64,000 nt of DNA from Prevotellaceae bacterium UBA4301 (GCA_002395775.1 DGUV01000066.1:1-64000), one strand, 5' to 3'; counted from the first letter of the stretch, positions 16,259 to 26,099 are shown. Translations and numbers: made by a program. The notes: generated from the sequence alone by a model not told the origin.

Positions 16259-17959
16259 ATGAAGTTCAAGCATCTACTTTTGCTGATAGGGCTGTTGGTC
16301 AGCTGCACCCCAGTCCGTTCCTATGACAAGACCACCTACTACGGCAGTGCCAACGGAAAGTCGGGAGCCTCGCTCAAGACTGCACTGCACGGCATCATTC
16401 GCAACCCCTCCGTCACCAGCTACGACGGACTCATCGATGCTTACCGCAAGACCGACACCCGAGCCGACGGATGTGTGCGCGACTGGTACAGCAACACCAC
16501 CCACTTCCACCACGGCACTGACAAGGCAGGTTCCTATCAGAAGGAGGGCGACGTCTATAACCGCGAGCACTCGGTGCCCCAGTCGTGGTTCTCAAAGGCC
16601 AGCCCCATGAAGAGCGACATCGTGCACGTCATCCCCACTGACGGATACGTCAACAACCGCCGTTCCAGCTTCCCCTTTGGCGAGGTGGGTTCGGTCACCT
16701 ATCAGTCCAACAACGGGTATTCCAAGCTCGGTTCCTGCAAGACCAGCGGATACTCAGGCACCGTGTTTGAGCCCAACGACGAGATTAAGGGCGACATCGC
16801 CCGCATCTACTTCTACATGGTCACCTGCTACGAGGACAAAGCCACCGGATGGGGCCACAGCGTCTTCTCCAGCAGCAAGTATCCGGGGCTGGAGTCGTGG
16901 GTGCTCAGCATGATGATGCGATGGGCCAAGCAGGACCCCGTGGATGCAGTGGAAGTGGCCCGCAACGAAGCCGTCATGGAGGTGCAGGGCAACCGCAATC
17001 CCTTTGTCGATTTCCCAGGTCTCGAGGTCTATGTCTGGGGCGATGAGAAGAACACTCCCGTCAGCCTCACCAACTATCAGAACCCCTACGAAGGCGACGT
17101 GCCCACGCTGAAGACTCCCACTGCCTCGTTCCCCACCAGCAGCGTGACCCTGCAGAAAGGGAAAACCCTGACCCAGAAACTCACCACCAACAGCGACGGC
17201 AAACCCACCTACACATCCTCCGACACCCGCGTGGCAAGCGTCAATGCTACGTCGGGAATGGTCACCGCACTGCAAGCCGGCACCACGGTCATCACAGCCA
17301 CTGTGCCCCAGACCGCCAACTACTATGCCGCATCGGCTCAGTATGTGCTCACCGTCACCGATCCCGAGAATCCCACACCCCAGCCCGGAGAGGGAGGCAC
17401 CTATGAGCGCGTCACCATCCAACCCACCGACTGGAGCGGCACCTATCTCATCGTCTATGAAGCAGGCAGCCTGGCCATGAACGGAAGCCTCACAACCATC
17501 GACGCTGCCAACAACTTCCTGGAGGTGGACATCAACCAGGGCAAGATCCAGAGCACCGAAGAGACCCGCAAGTGTGAGTTCCAGGTGGTCAAGAGCGGCC
17601 AGGGATATGCCTTCCTCGGGAAGGACGGACAGTACATGGGCACCATCACCTCTGGCAACAAGCTCACCAGCACTGCCGACCCCCTGATAAACACCCTCTC
17701 GCTCTCGTCGGACGGAGTGGACATCCGCTCAGAGTTCAACACCTCGCTGCGCTACAACACCTCCGGCAAGCGCTTCCGTTTCTACAGCCCCGGCAGCCAG
17801 CAACCCATCCAGCTCTATCGCCTGGTGCAGACCGATGCCATCCGTGACGTCTCCCTCCCCGGGAAGCATGGAGAGGCGTACGACCTCTCGGGGCGCAAAG
17901 CCCCAAATCATCGCCGTGGCATCGTAATCCGTAATGGCAAGAAAGTAGTGAAAAGATGA
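16259..17959 (+). CDS. Secreted endonuclease I family nuclease with Ig-like domain
   Basis: 566 residues. Signal sequence with a possible lipobox (GLLVSC, Cys16). Endonuclease I (EndA/NucM) domain about 25-285, with the catalytic NREHSVPQSW (Glu103-His104), FEPNDEIKGDIAR and NRNPFVDFPGLE, all expected for metal binding and catalysis. A BIG2 Ig-like domain (about 290-375) follows, then a domain beginning ERVTIQPTDWSGTYLIVYE also present in the next gene. The end, YDLSGRKAPNHRRGIVIRNG, resembles type IX secretion-type tails. Likely degrades extracellular DNA/RNA for nutrients. Its stop overlaps the start of the next, paralogous gene. Confidence 0.9.
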   Translation: MKFKHLLLLIGLLVSCTPVRSYDKTTYYGSANGKSGASLKTALHGIIRNPSVTSYDGLIDAYRKTDTRADGCVRDWYSNTTHFHHGTDKAGSYQKEGDVYNREHSVPQSWFSKASPMKSDIVHVIPTDGYVNNRRSSFPFGEVGSVTYQSNNGYSKLGSCKTSGYSGTVFEPNDEIKGDIARIYFYMVTCYEDKATGWGHSVFSSSKYPGLESWVLSMMMRWAKQDPVDAVEVARNEAVMEVQGNRNPFVDFPGLEVYVWGDEKNTPVSLTNYQNPYEGDVPTLKTPTASFPTSSVTLQKGKTLTQKLTTNSDGKPTYTSSDTRVASVNATSGMVTALQAGTTVITATVPQTANYYAASAQYVLTVTDPENPTPQPGEGGTYERVTIQPTDWSGTYLIVYEAGSLAMNGSLTTIDAANNFLEVDINQGKIQSTEETRKCEFQVVKSGQGYAFLGKDGQYMGTITSGNKLTSTADPLINTLSLSSDGVDIRSEFNTSLRYNTSGKRFRFYSPGSQQPIQLYRLVQTDAIRDVSLPGKHGEAYDLSGRKAPNHRRGIVIRNGKKVVKR

Positions 17960-20349
17960 TGAAGACGAAGAGTATCCTGTTGACCACCTTCCTGCTGCTC
18001 ATCACCCTATGGGTGGGGGCCTTCGATGCGTCCTATTACAGTGCCGCGAAGGGAAAAAAAGGAGCAGCGCTGAAGACTGCTTTGGCGGGGATTATATATA
18101 CCACGAACTCTGTGGGATATAATGGACTGAAAAGTGCCTACGTGAAGACAGATAAGCGTGACGATGGATATCTTTATGACATCTATTCCAATGTCACCAA
18201 TTACGTCCCAGGCTCAAGCTTTGTCAGCGGCTATTCCAAAGAAGGGGATGGGTATAATCGTGAGCATACGATTCCTCAGAGCATCTTTAATGAGGCTACC
18301 CCCATGAAGGCCGACCTTTATCATGTTTATCCCTGCGATGGGTTTCTGAATGGCGAGCGCGGCAACAATTGTCATGGTGAGGTGGGTACTTCTTGTACGG
18401 AGTCGGCTAACAATTTCAGTAAATGGGGAGCACCGTCATCAAGTTTGAAGAGTAATGGATGTGATGAGACTGAGGTCTTTGAACCTAATGATATTTACAA
18501 AGGAGACATAGCCCGCACATACTTCTACTTTGTTACATGCTACCAGAGCAAATTGTCGTCATTCGGTGCCTATGGCATGTTTGATAAGTCCACCTATCCA
18601 TCCTTCACCAATTGGGCAAAGGAGATGCTCCTTGAGTGGTCGAAGAATGACCCGGTGAGTACGAAAGAAACGAAAAGGACAGAGGCGGTATATAATACAA
18701 GTCAGCATAACCGAAACCCCTTCATCGACTATCCTGGCTTGGAGCAGTACATCTGGGGAACTTACATGAATGTAGCCTTTGACCCTGATAATTATCAGAA
18801 TCCCTACGATACTCCAACGCCCGTCACCCCAAGCATCTCACTCAGCCAGAACTCCGCAACCGTGGCAGAAGGAGCTTCCCTCACCCTCACCGCCACCACG
18901 CAGAATGCCACTGGCGCCACGGTGACCTGGATGAGCAGCAACACGAGCGTGGCCACCGTAACGGGAGGCACCGTGACAGCCCTTGCCGAGGGTACGACCG
19001 TCATTACAGCAAAGATAACCGTCAGCGGCACCACCTATTCTGCAACATGTTACGTTACGGTGACACGTAACGAAACACCCCCCGTCGTCGAGGGAGACTA
19101 TGTGAAAGTGACCTCTGCCCCTGCTGACTGGAGCGGCACTTATCTGATAGTGTGCGAAGATGCCAGTGTAGCTCTCAATGGAGCCTTGTCGTCATTGGAT
19201 GTGGTGAGCAATACTATTTCGGTCTCTCCCACCAACAATCAGATTACCTCCACGCCTACAACCGAAGCTGCAGAGTTTACAATCGCAAGCCGGACTTCAG
19301 GCGGTTATTCGATAATGACAAAGGGTGGAACCTATATCGGTCATTCGGGTTCCAATAATGCTCTGAAGACCAGTTCCTCAGATGATTTCGAGAATGGAAT
19401 CTCGGTTTCTGATGGCAATGTGACCATTACCTGCAATGGTAAGAACCTGCGGTTTAATCCATCTTCGGGGCAGACTCGTTTCCGCTACTTTGGTTCTGAC
19501 CAAACTGCCATCCAACTCTACAAGAAGACGGAATCGGCCCCCGCCGTCCCAAGCATCTCGCTTGATCAGAGCGATGTGACAGAAGAAGTGGGGAATACCT
19601 TCACGCTGACCGCTACTACCCAAAATGCTGATGGCGCGACAGTGGTGTGGGCAAGCAGTAATCCTCAGGTCGCTACGGTCAATGACGGGCTGGTGCGTTG
19701 CGTTGCATCTGGTGCAACGTCCATTTCTGCTACGATTACGGTAAATGGTGTGAGTGTTGCTGCAACGTGCAACGTTACGGTGGTTGACAATAGTTCATCG
19801 GGAGGAGACGGAACCCTCGGCAACCCATACTCTGTGGCAGAAGTGCTCGCATTGTTTGCTTCAAACAGTGTCCCCACGGCTAATGTCCATGTGAAGGGAA
19901 TCATCTCACGCATCACATCGCTTAATACCGCAATGTACACCAACGCTCGTTACTACATCTCTGATGATGGCTCTGAAACCGACGAGTTTTACGTTTATAA
20001 TGGTAAATACCTTGAAGGAGCAGATTTTACCAGAGACGACCAGATACAAACGGGCGATGAGGTCGTTATCTGCGGCAGGCTTACCACCTACGGAACCACC
20101 AATGAGTTTGCAGCCGGCAATTATATTGTTAGTCTGAAACGTCCTTCTTCCCTTCTCTTAGGCGATGTCAACCGCGATGGGAACGTCACCATTGCCGACG
20201 TCACAGCCTTGGTGAACATCATCCTGGGTAAGGCCACGGAAGGCGACTCGACCAACTACGACTTCAAAGCTGCCGATGTCAACGAGGACGAGGACATCAC
20301 CATCGCCGACGTAACGGCACTGGTCAACCTCATTCTTCATAAGGAATAA
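17956..20349 (+). CDS. Secreted endonuclease I family nuclease, multidomain paralog with dockerin-like end
   Basis: 797 residues with signal peptide (1-23). Endonuclease I domain about 25-285, same catalytic motif NREHTIPQSI (Glu103-His104) as the gene before it. Then BIG2 domain (about 295-372), the ADWSGTYLIV domain (about 385-525), a second BIG2 (about 530-610), an OB-fold-like region (about 620-735; VHVKGIISRITS) and a C-terminal dockerin-like pair of repeats (DVNRDGNVTIADVTALVN and DVNEDEDITIADVTALVN). The catalytic part (18040-18820) is visibly more AT-rich than the flanks and than its neighbour. A tandem duplicate or a recombinant with an acquired nuclease domain. Confidence 0.9.
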   Translation: MMKTKSILLTTFLLLITLWVGAFDASYYSAAKGKKGAALKTALAGIIYTTNSVGYNGLKSAYVKTDKRDDGYLYDIYSNVTNYVPGSSFVSGYSKEGDGYNREHTIPQSIFNEATPMKADLYHVYPCDGFLNGERGNNCHGEVGTSCTESANNFSKWGAPSSSLKSNGCDETEVFEPNDIYKGDIARTYFYFVTCYQSKLSSFGAYGMFDKSTYPSFTNWAKEMLLEWSKNDPVSTKETKRTEAVYNTSQHNRNPFIDYPGLEQYIWGTYMNVAFDPDNYQNPYDTPTPVTPSISLSQNSATVAEGASLTLTATTQNATGATVTWMSSNTSVATVTGGTVTALAEGTTVITAKITVSGTTYSATCYVTVTRNETPPVVEGDYVKVTSAPADWSGTYLIVCEDASVALNGALSSLDVVSNTISVSPTNNQITSTPTTEAAEFTIASRTSGGYSIMTKGGTYIGHSGSNNALKTSSSDDFENGISVSDGNVTITCNGKNLRFNPSSGQTRFRYFGSDQTAIQLYKKTESAPAVPSISLDQSDVTEEVGNTFTLTATTQNADGATVVWASSNPQVATVNDGLVRCVASGATSISATITVNGVSVAATCNVTVVDNSSSGGDGTLGNPYSVAEVLALFASNSVPTANVHVKGIISRITSLNTAMYTNARYYISDDGSETDEFYVYNGKYLEGADFTRDDQIQTGDEVVICGRLTTYGTTNEFAAGNYIVSLKRPSSLLLGDVNRDGNVTIADVTALVNIILGKATEGDSTNYDFKAADVNEDEDITIADVTALVNLILHKE

Positions 20350-20357
20350 GAGAGCGC

Positions 20358-21395
20358 ATGCAAAAGATACTCACCCGAAACCAGACCATAGAACTGCGCA
20401 CCCTGCTGGGGGAGGCACGCAACATCGTGTTGCTGTGTCACAAAAACCCCGATGGAGATGCCATTGGAAGCATGTCGGCCATGACCCTGTTGCTCCGGGG
20501 AATGGGGAAACAGGTGACTGCCATCGTGCCCAATCCCTTTCCCGACTTCCTGCGCTGGCTTCCCACTGCTGACGAAATCCTGCTTGGCGACCGCCAGCAC
20601 CTGAAGGTGAACAATGCACTGCGCAGGGCCCACCTCATCGTCATGCTCGACTTCAACACCCCCAGCCGCATGGGCGACCTGCTCATGCAGAAGGTGATGG
20701 AAACCACGGTGCCCAAGCTGATGATTGACCACCATCTCAATCCCGATGCCCCCTGTCAGCTCGTGATTTCTCATCCCGAACTGTGCAGCACCTGCGAGGT
20801 CATCCTGCGGGTGATGTGCGACATGGGTTGGGATGCCAAGCTCACTGCCGACGAGGCCACTGCGCTCTACACGGGAATGATGACCGACACGGGAGCCTTC
20901 ACCTATGCATCCAACCGTCCGGACATCTACGAAGCCATCAGCCTGCTCCTGACCACAGGCATCGACAAGGATCTCATCTATCGTCGCGTCTTCTTCACCC
21001 ACACCGAGGGACGCTTCCGCCTGCTGGGCTTTCTCTTGTACGAGAAGATGGAGGTGATGGACGAACTGCACACCACCCTCATCACCATGACCAATGAGGA
21101 GCGCCTGCGCTTCCACACCAAGAACGGGGCCACCGAGGGATTTGTCAATATGCCGCTGGAGATGGAGGGCATGCGACTGAGCATCTTCCTGCGCGAGGAT
21201 TCGGAGCAGAAAGGTCTCATACGCGTCAGTACACGCAGTGTCGATGACTTCCCCTGCAACGAGATGTGTGCCCGCTTCTTCAATGGTGGCGGACACAAGA
21301 ATGCTTCCGGCGGCAGTCTGCTCATGAGCATGGACGAGGCCATCCAGGTGGCTCACCAGGCCATAGAGGCGTTTAGTGATAAGTTGAAAGACTGA
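20358..21395 (+). CDS. DHH family phosphoesterase (NrnA-like oligoribonuclease/pAp phosphatase)
   Basis: 345 residues, cytosolic. DHH motifs in order: HKNPDGDAIGS (metal site, about 30-40), MLDFNTPS, IDHHLNPDAP (DHH) and MMTDTGAFTYAS; then the DHHA1 domain ending FNGGGHKNASGG (about 315). All catalytic residues are present. The family degrades 2-5 nt RNAs to mononucleotides and removes the 3' phosphate from pAp. Starts 9 bases after the previous stop and is followed after 27 bases by the DUF4827 lipoprotein gene. Confidence 0.92.
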   Translation: MQKILTRNQTIELRTLLGEARNIVLLCHKNPDGDAIGSMSAMTLLLRGMGKQVTAIVPNPFPDFLRWLPTADEILLGDRQHLKVNNALRRAHLIVMLDFNTPSRMGDLLMQKVMETTVPKLMIDHHLNPDAPCQLVISHPELCSTCEVILRVMCDMGWDAKLTADEATALYTGMMTDTGAFTYASNRPDIYEAISLLLTTGIDKDLIYRRVFFTHTEGRFRLLGFLLYEKMEVMDELHTTLITMTNEERLRFHTKNGATEGFVNMPLEMEGMRLSIFLREDSEQKGLIRVSTRSVDDFPCNEMCARFFNGGGHKNASGGSLLMSMDEAIQVAHQAIEAFSDKLKD

Positions 21396-21422
21396 ATGTT
21401 TACATTATCTATTATAGTATAT

Positions 21423-22142
21423 ATGAAGAAGTTTTTGTTTCCGATAATGAGTTTGCTCATCGTGGCCACAACACTTGTGAGTTGCAAGGACGAAGAGTCG
21501 TATGCCGACCAAAAGGAGAAAGAGCGCAAGGTCATCAATGCCTTCCTCAAGCGCGACCCTGTGGTGCTTCTGGGGGCTAACAACGACACGCTGCTCAACA
21601 CCGGCAAGATCAACGTCATCAGCCAGGAGCAGTTCGAGGCTCAGGATTCCATGACCGACGTCTCGAAGAACGAATATGTGCTGTTCAACAACACGGGCAT
21701 CTACATGCAGATCGTGCGCAAGGGCGTGGGTGAGAAGATCAAGCACCTGGAGACCAAGCGCGTCATCACCCGCTACTGGGAGTATAACCTGCTGGCCGAC
21801 AGCCTGCAATCCTCCGACATGGTTCCCTACTGGATATCGAACCCCGGAGTGATGGATGTGTACAACAACTCCGGGACCATCACGGCCACATGGAACGTGG
21901 AAAGCAGCAATGGCGGCGGAGCCATGTATCAGCTCTATGGCGTGGGAGCAAGCAGTCCCACCAAGGTGCCTCAGGGTTGGGTGGTGCCCATGTCATACGT
22001 CAGACTGGGCCGGCAGAACACGGGAGAGGAAGGCATAGCCCTGGTGCGCCTTATCGTTCCCCATGCTCAAGGCACGGAGCAGGCCACTAATTCGGTCTAT
22101 CCCTGCTTCTATGAAATCAGTTATCAGGAAATGCGCGACTGA
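21423..22142 (+). CDS. DUF4827 family lipoprotein
   Basis: 239 residues from MKKFLFPIMS, a signal peptide with lipobox TTLVSC (Cys20), followed by a charged linker. The body (QEQFEAQDSMTDVSKNEYVLF and later GGGAMYQLYGVG, VPQGWVVPMSYV) matches the Bacteroidales DUF4827 family as I recall it, whose fold has been compared with FKBP peptidyl-prolyl isomerases; that comparison is from memory. Likely anchored in the outer membrane facing the periplasm. Co-directional with the DHH gene, which is its usual neighbour. Confidence 0.75.
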   Translation: MKKFLFPIMSLLIVATTLVSCKDEESYADQKEKERKVINAFLKRDPVVLLGANNDTLLNTGKINVISQEQFEAQDSMTDVSKNEYVLFNNTGIYMQIVRKGVGEKIKHLETKRVITRYWEYNLLADSLQSSDMVPYWISNPGVMDVYNNSGTITATWNVESSNGGGAMYQLYGVGASSPTKVPQGWVVPMSYVRLGRQNTGEEGIALVRLIVPHAQGTEQATNSVYPCFYEISYQEMRD

Positions 22143-22156
22143 CGGACTCTTCCCCC

Positions 22157-23308
22157 TCAGACCATCAAGTCTGAGATGATGTCGTCGCTTACAAACAAAC
22201 CACGGCGGGTGAGGCACAGATGCCCATCCGCTGTGTTGGTTAGTCGCCCTGCTTGCATGTGGCTCTGTGCCATCTTCGTTAGGTAGATTCGGCGTTCCTT
22301 GCCATATCTGTCCTCCACTTCTTCCAGACTAAGTCCCTCACAGGTGCGCAGGCGCAACATCACCATTTCGTTGTACAGCGTGTCCTCGTCCAGCACCTCC
22401 TGTTCGCAGGGGCGTTTGTCCTCACCGATGTTTCGGATGTACTGTTTCACGTCCTCGCAGTTGCTGCTCCTCAGTTTGTGTCCGTCATAGCTGTGCGCTC
22501 CGGCTCCCAAACCTACGTAGGGAGTTCCTGTCCAGTAGCTGCTGTTGTGGCGTGAGCGGAATCCCGGACGTGCAAAGTTCGATATCTCGTAGTGTTCCAT
22601 TCCTGCCTTGTGGGTGAGGTCCATCAGTGTTTCGTAGCAGCTGAGGCTCAGCTCTTCATCAGCCTCCTCCACTTGACCTTTCTGCAGTTGTTCGTAGAGT
22701 GGGGTGCCCTGCTCAAACTGCAAGGCATAGGCACTCAGGTGGGGGATGTCCGTGTCCAGCATGCGGCACACATCGTCGCGGAACGCTTGTAGTCGCTGTC
22801 CCGGGAGTCCATAGATGAGGTCGATGCTCAGGTTGTGGTAGCCAGCTTCCTGCAATAGTTTGATGGCATGGAGGGCTTGTTGTGAGGTGTGGCGTCGTCG
22901 GAGGGCGCGCAAGATGTTGTCATCCAGCGACTGTACCCCCATGCTCACTCGATTGACGGGTGTCCGTTTCAGTGTTTCAATCCATTCGGGAGTGACGTCA
23001 TCGGGGTTGGCCTCAATGGTGATTTCCTGCCGAGGCGACAAATGTGACAGACGCGACAGCTGTCGCCCTTTCTCAAACAGTTCCAGCAATGCTTCCCGCG
23101 AGAGTTGTGAGGGTGTGCCTCCCCCAAGGTATATGGTAGGCTCCAGTTTCTCCGAGAACTCCGAGAACTCTGATTCCCTAAACTCCATCTCGCGGCAAAC
23201 GGCTCTCACGTAAGGCACCTGCCACACTGGGGGCAGGGCGGTGGAGTAAAAGTCGCAGTAGGTGCAGCGGCTGCGGCAGAAGGGTATGTGGATGTAGATG
23301 CCAGCCAC
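22157..23308 (-). CDS. hemW: HemW-like radical SAM protein
   Basis: 383 residues if started at GTG (23306-23308), giving MAGIYIHIPFCRSRCTYCDF: the family's usual start and the radical-SAM motif Cys11-x3-Cys15-x2-Cys18. Other family marks: YLGGGTPSQLS, EANPDDVTPEW, SMGVQSLDDNILRALRRRH and RHNSSYWTG (HNxxYW). No ATG exists between the upstream gene's stop and the motif, so the GTG start is favoured; the longer frame runs through the upstream gene. HemW handles heme and is related to, but not, coproporphyrinogen oxidase HemN. A low-complexity insert, RESEFSEFSE (about 44-53), comes from a GAACTCCGA repeat. Confidence 0.9.
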   Translation of the reverse strand: MAGIYIHIPFCRSRCTYCDFYSTALPPVWQVPYVRAVCREMEFRESEFSEFSEKLEPTIYLGGGTPSQLSREALLELFEKGRQLSRLSHLSPRQEITIEANPDDVTPEWIETLKRTPVNRVSMGVQSLDDNILRALRRRHTSQQALHAIKLLQEAGYHNLSIDLIYGLPGQRLQAFRDDVCRMLDTDIPHLSAYALQFEQGTPLYEQLQKGQVEEADEELSLSCYETLMDLTHKAGMEHYEISNFARPGFRSRHNSSYWTGTPYVGLGAGAHSYDGHKLRSSNCEDVKQYIRNIGEDKRPCEQEVLDEDTLYNEMVMLRLRTCEGLSLEEVEDRYGKERRIYLTKMAQSHMQAGRLTNTADGHLCLTRRGLFVSDDIISDLMV

Positions 23309-23321
23309 GTTCGTTAGCGTT

Positions 23322-23735
23322 TCAGTTGGTCTCGTCCACAAGCCACTGGCCTTGCTCGTTGCGCAGCAGGTGGATTTCGTCCTCCTTCGAGTGTCCGTCA
23401 GCATAGGTGAGTGTGGCCTGAACGATGGCCTTTCCCTTTGCTTCGTCAATCTCTTCCTCGCCCAACTGGTACCTTACCAACTGGTCGCTTTCCTTCAGTC
23501 CCTCCTTTGCCATCTCTTCGCACAGGTTGGTGAAGGCCTCACGCAGTTGTTGTGCCTCCTCGGTCTCTCCGCCAAAGTACACCAGGTCCAGTGCACCTCG
23601 GTAGTCGCCCTTGATGATAGCTTCGGCATACTGTTCCACGATGTGCTTGGGTGAATTAGTGTCAGCCTCTCCGCTGCAAGCCCATAACAAGGCTGCCAGA
23701 GCCATCACGAATGTCGTTCGGAATGCTTTCTTCAT
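23322..23735 (-). CDS. DUF4878-type lipoprotein
   Basis: 137 residues from MKKAFRTTFV; lipobox LLWACS (Cys near 20). The mature part, SPKHIVEQYAEAIIKGDYRGALDLV then VQATLTYADGHSKEDEIHLLRNEQGQWLVD, has the NTF2-like/DUF4878 pattern of helix-rich start and a curved sheet. Periplasmic or outer-membrane anchored; function unknown. It ends 13 bases before the hemW start, so the two are an operon. A TAACTTTG box on the minus strand (23768-23775) is its likely promoter. Confidence 0.75.
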   Translation of the reverse strand: MKKAFRTTFVMALAALLWACSGEADTNSPKHIVEQYAEAIIKGDYRGALDLVYFGGETEEAQQLREAFTNLCEEMAKEGLKESDQLVRYQLGEEEIDEAKGKAIVQATLTYADGHSKEDEIHLLRNEQGQWLVDETN

Positions 23736-23940
23736 GTTTCTCACAACTTAAGTTCGACATGCATAGGCAAAGTTACGTAAAAACGAGTTGTTGGCAATGT
23801 CTATCCGCTTTTTTTGTAGTCTGTGGAGCAAAAAACGCGGGAAACATTTGGCCAACTCACACCTTTTCACTAAATTGCAAACCGATTGTGGCAAAAAGCC
23901 CCCTTTTCAGAACCAAACAATTAACTTAAATACTAAAACT

Positions 23941-26097
23941 ATGAAGGTTTATCAGACTAATGAGATTAAGAACATTGCCATCCTGGGCAATGACGGTGCC
24001 GGTAAGACCACCCTCACGGAAAGCCTGCTCTACGAAGCAGGCATTATCAAGCGTCGCGGACGTGTGTCGCAGCATACCACGGTCAGCGACTATTTCCCCG
24101 TGGAGCATGAGTATGGCTACTCCGTCTTCAGCACAGTCTTCCACACCGAATGGAACGGGAAGAAGCTCAACTTCATCGACTGTCCGGGTAGTGATGACTT
24201 TGCCGGTGCTGCCATCACCGCACTGAATGTGACCGATACGGCCATCCTGCTGCTCAAGGGAGCTGCCGGTGTGGAGGTTGGCACGCAGAACCACTTCCGC
24301 TACACCGAGAAGCTGAAGAAGCCCGTCATCTTCCTTGTCAACCAGCTCGATGACGAGAATTGCGACTATGACCGCATCCTGGAGCAGTTGCAGGAAATCT
24401 ACGGTTCGAAGGTGGTTCCCGTGCAGTATCCCATCAAGACTGGTCCCGATTTCAATGCTGTCATCGACGTGCTGCTCATGAAGAAGTATTCGTGGGGCCC
24501 CGAAGGCGGTGCTCCCACCATCGAGGACATCCCTGCCGACCAGATGGAGAAGGCCACCGAGCTGAACAAAGCCCTCATCGAGGCTGCTGCTGAGAACGAC
24601 GAAGGCCTCATGGAGAAGTTCTTTGAGAAGGACAGCCTGACCGAGGATGAGATGCGCGAAGGCATCCGTAAGGGTCTGGCCATGCGCGGCATGTTCCCCG
24701 TCTTCTGCGTGTGTGCAGGTAAGGACATGGGTGTGCGCCGCCTGATGGAGTTCCTGGGCAATGTCGTTCCCTTCGTAGATGAGATGCCTCCCGTGCACAA
24801 CTCTCGTGGTGCAGAGGTGAAGCCCGACGTGAATGGTCCCACCAGCCTGTTCTTCTTCAAGACCAGTGTCGAGCCCCATATCGGCGAGGTCATGTACTTC
24901 AAGGTTATGAGCGGTAAGGTGCACGAAGGCGATGACCTGACAAACATCGACCGTGGTTCAAAGGAGCGCATGGCTCAGCTCTTCTGCTGCGCCGGCCAGA
25001 ACCGCATCAAGGTTGACGAACTGGTAGCTGGTGACATCGGTTGCACCGTGAAGTTGAAGGACGTGAAGACGGGCAACACACTGAACGACAAGAACTGTGA
25101 GAACCGCTTCGACTTCATCAAGTTCCCCAACACCAAGTACACCCGTGCCATCCGTGCCGTCAATGAGAGCGACACTGAGAAGATGATGAATGCCCTGCAG
25201 AAGATGCGTGAGGAAGATCCCACATGGCAGATCGAGCAATCGAAGGAACTGCGTCAGATCCTGGTTCACGGTCAGGGCGAGTTCCACCTGCGCACCCTGA
25301 AGTGGCGTATGGAGAACAACGAAAAGATACAGATACAGTTCGACGAACCCAAGGTGCCCTATCGCGAAACCATCACCAAGGCAGCACGTGCTGACTATCG
25401 TCATAAGAAGCAGTCGGGCGGTGCCGGTCAGTTTGGTGAGGTTCATCTCATCGTGGAGCCTTATGTCGAGGGCGTTCCCACCTCCGAGGTTTACAAGTTC
25501 GGCGGTCAGGAGTTCCGCATCAATGCCAAGAGCGAGGAAGTCGTTAATCTGGAATGGGGCGGCAAACTCGTCTTCATCAACTCCGTAGTGGGTGGTGCCA
25601 TTGATGCACGCTTCATGCCTGCCATTCTCAAGGGCATCATGCAGCGTATGGAACAGGGTCCCCTGACGGGTTGCTATGCGCGTGACGTGCGCGTGATAGT
25701 ATATGATGGTAAGATGCACCCCGTTGACTCCAACGAACTGTCCTTCATGCTGGCAGGTCGTCAGGCCTTTGCACAAGCCTTCCGCGAGGCAGGTCCCAAG
25801 ATTCTGGAGCCCATCTACGACGTAGAGGTTCTGGTTCCCAGCGACAAGTTGGGCGATGTGATGAGCGACCTGCAGGGACGTCGTGCCATGATTATGGGCA
25901 TGCACAGCGAGTCGGGTTACGAGAAGCTTTCAGCCCGTGTGCCCCTGAAGGAGATGAGCTCCTACAGCACAGCTCTGAGCAGCCTGACCGGTGGTCGTGC
26001 AAGTTTCTCCATGTCCTTCGCAAGCTACGAGTTGGTTCCTGCCGACGTTCAGCAGAAACTGGTGAAGGAGCACGAGGCCGAGGAAGCCGACAACTGA
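23941..26097 (+). CDS. fusA2: EF-G2-like translation elongation factor
   Basis: 718 residues from MKVYQTNEIK, all five EF-G domains. G1 is GNDGAGKTT (16-24), G4 is NQLD. The G3 motif reads DCPGSDDF (80-87), where Ser84 stands in place of the His that activates water in canonical DTPGH. Gene order with rprX, rprY, rpsF, rpsR and rplI matches, as I recall, the region around fusA2 of Bacteroides thetaiotaomicron, whose product is a starvation-induced EF-G acting without GTP hydrolysis. Ser84 fits that. A 150-codon upstream extension is non-coding leader; the 196-bp upstream region has no obvious promoter. A housekeeping fusA must exist elsewhere. Confidence 0.85.
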   Translation: MKVYQTNEIKNIAILGNDGAGKTTLTESLLYEAGIIKRRGRVSQHTTVSDYFPVEHEYGYSVFSTVFHTEWNGKKLNFIDCPGSDDFAGAAITALNVTDTAILLLKGAAGVEVGTQNHFRYTEKLKKPVIFLVNQLDDENCDYDRILEQLQEIYGSKVVPVQYPIKTGPDFNAVIDVLLMKKYSWGPEGGAPTIEDIPADQMEKATELNKALIEAAAENDEGLMEKFFEKDSLTEDEMREGIRKGLAMRGMFPVFCVCAGKDMGVRRLMEFLGNVVPFVDEMPPVHNSRGAEVKPDVNGPTSLFFFKTSVEPHIGEVMYFKVMSGKVHEGDDLTNIDRGSKERMAQLFCCAGQNRIKVDELVAGDIGCTVKLKDVKTGNTLNDKNCENRFDFIKFPNTKYTRAIRAVNESDTEKMMNALQKMREEDPTWQIEQSKELRQILVHGQGEFHLRTLKWRMENNEKIQIQFDEPKVPYRETITKAARADYRHKKQSGGAGQFGEVHLIVEPYVEGVPTSEVYKFGGQEFRINAKSEEVVNLEWGGKLVFINSVVGGAIDARFMPAILKGIMQRMEQGPLTGCYARDVRVIVYDGKMHPVDSNELSFMLAGRQAFAQAFREAGPKILEPIYDVEVLVPSDKLGDVMSDLQGRRAMIMGMHSESGYEKLSARVPLKEMSSYSTALSSLTGGRASFSMSFASYELVPADVQQKLVKEHEAEEADN

Positions 26098-26099
26098 TG

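Noticed and set aside
22157..23449. Longer HemW start at 23449
   Set aside because: The extra 47 residues overlap the upstream lipoprotein gene in another frame and are not part of the HemW family; a GTG at 23306-23308 gives the expected start.
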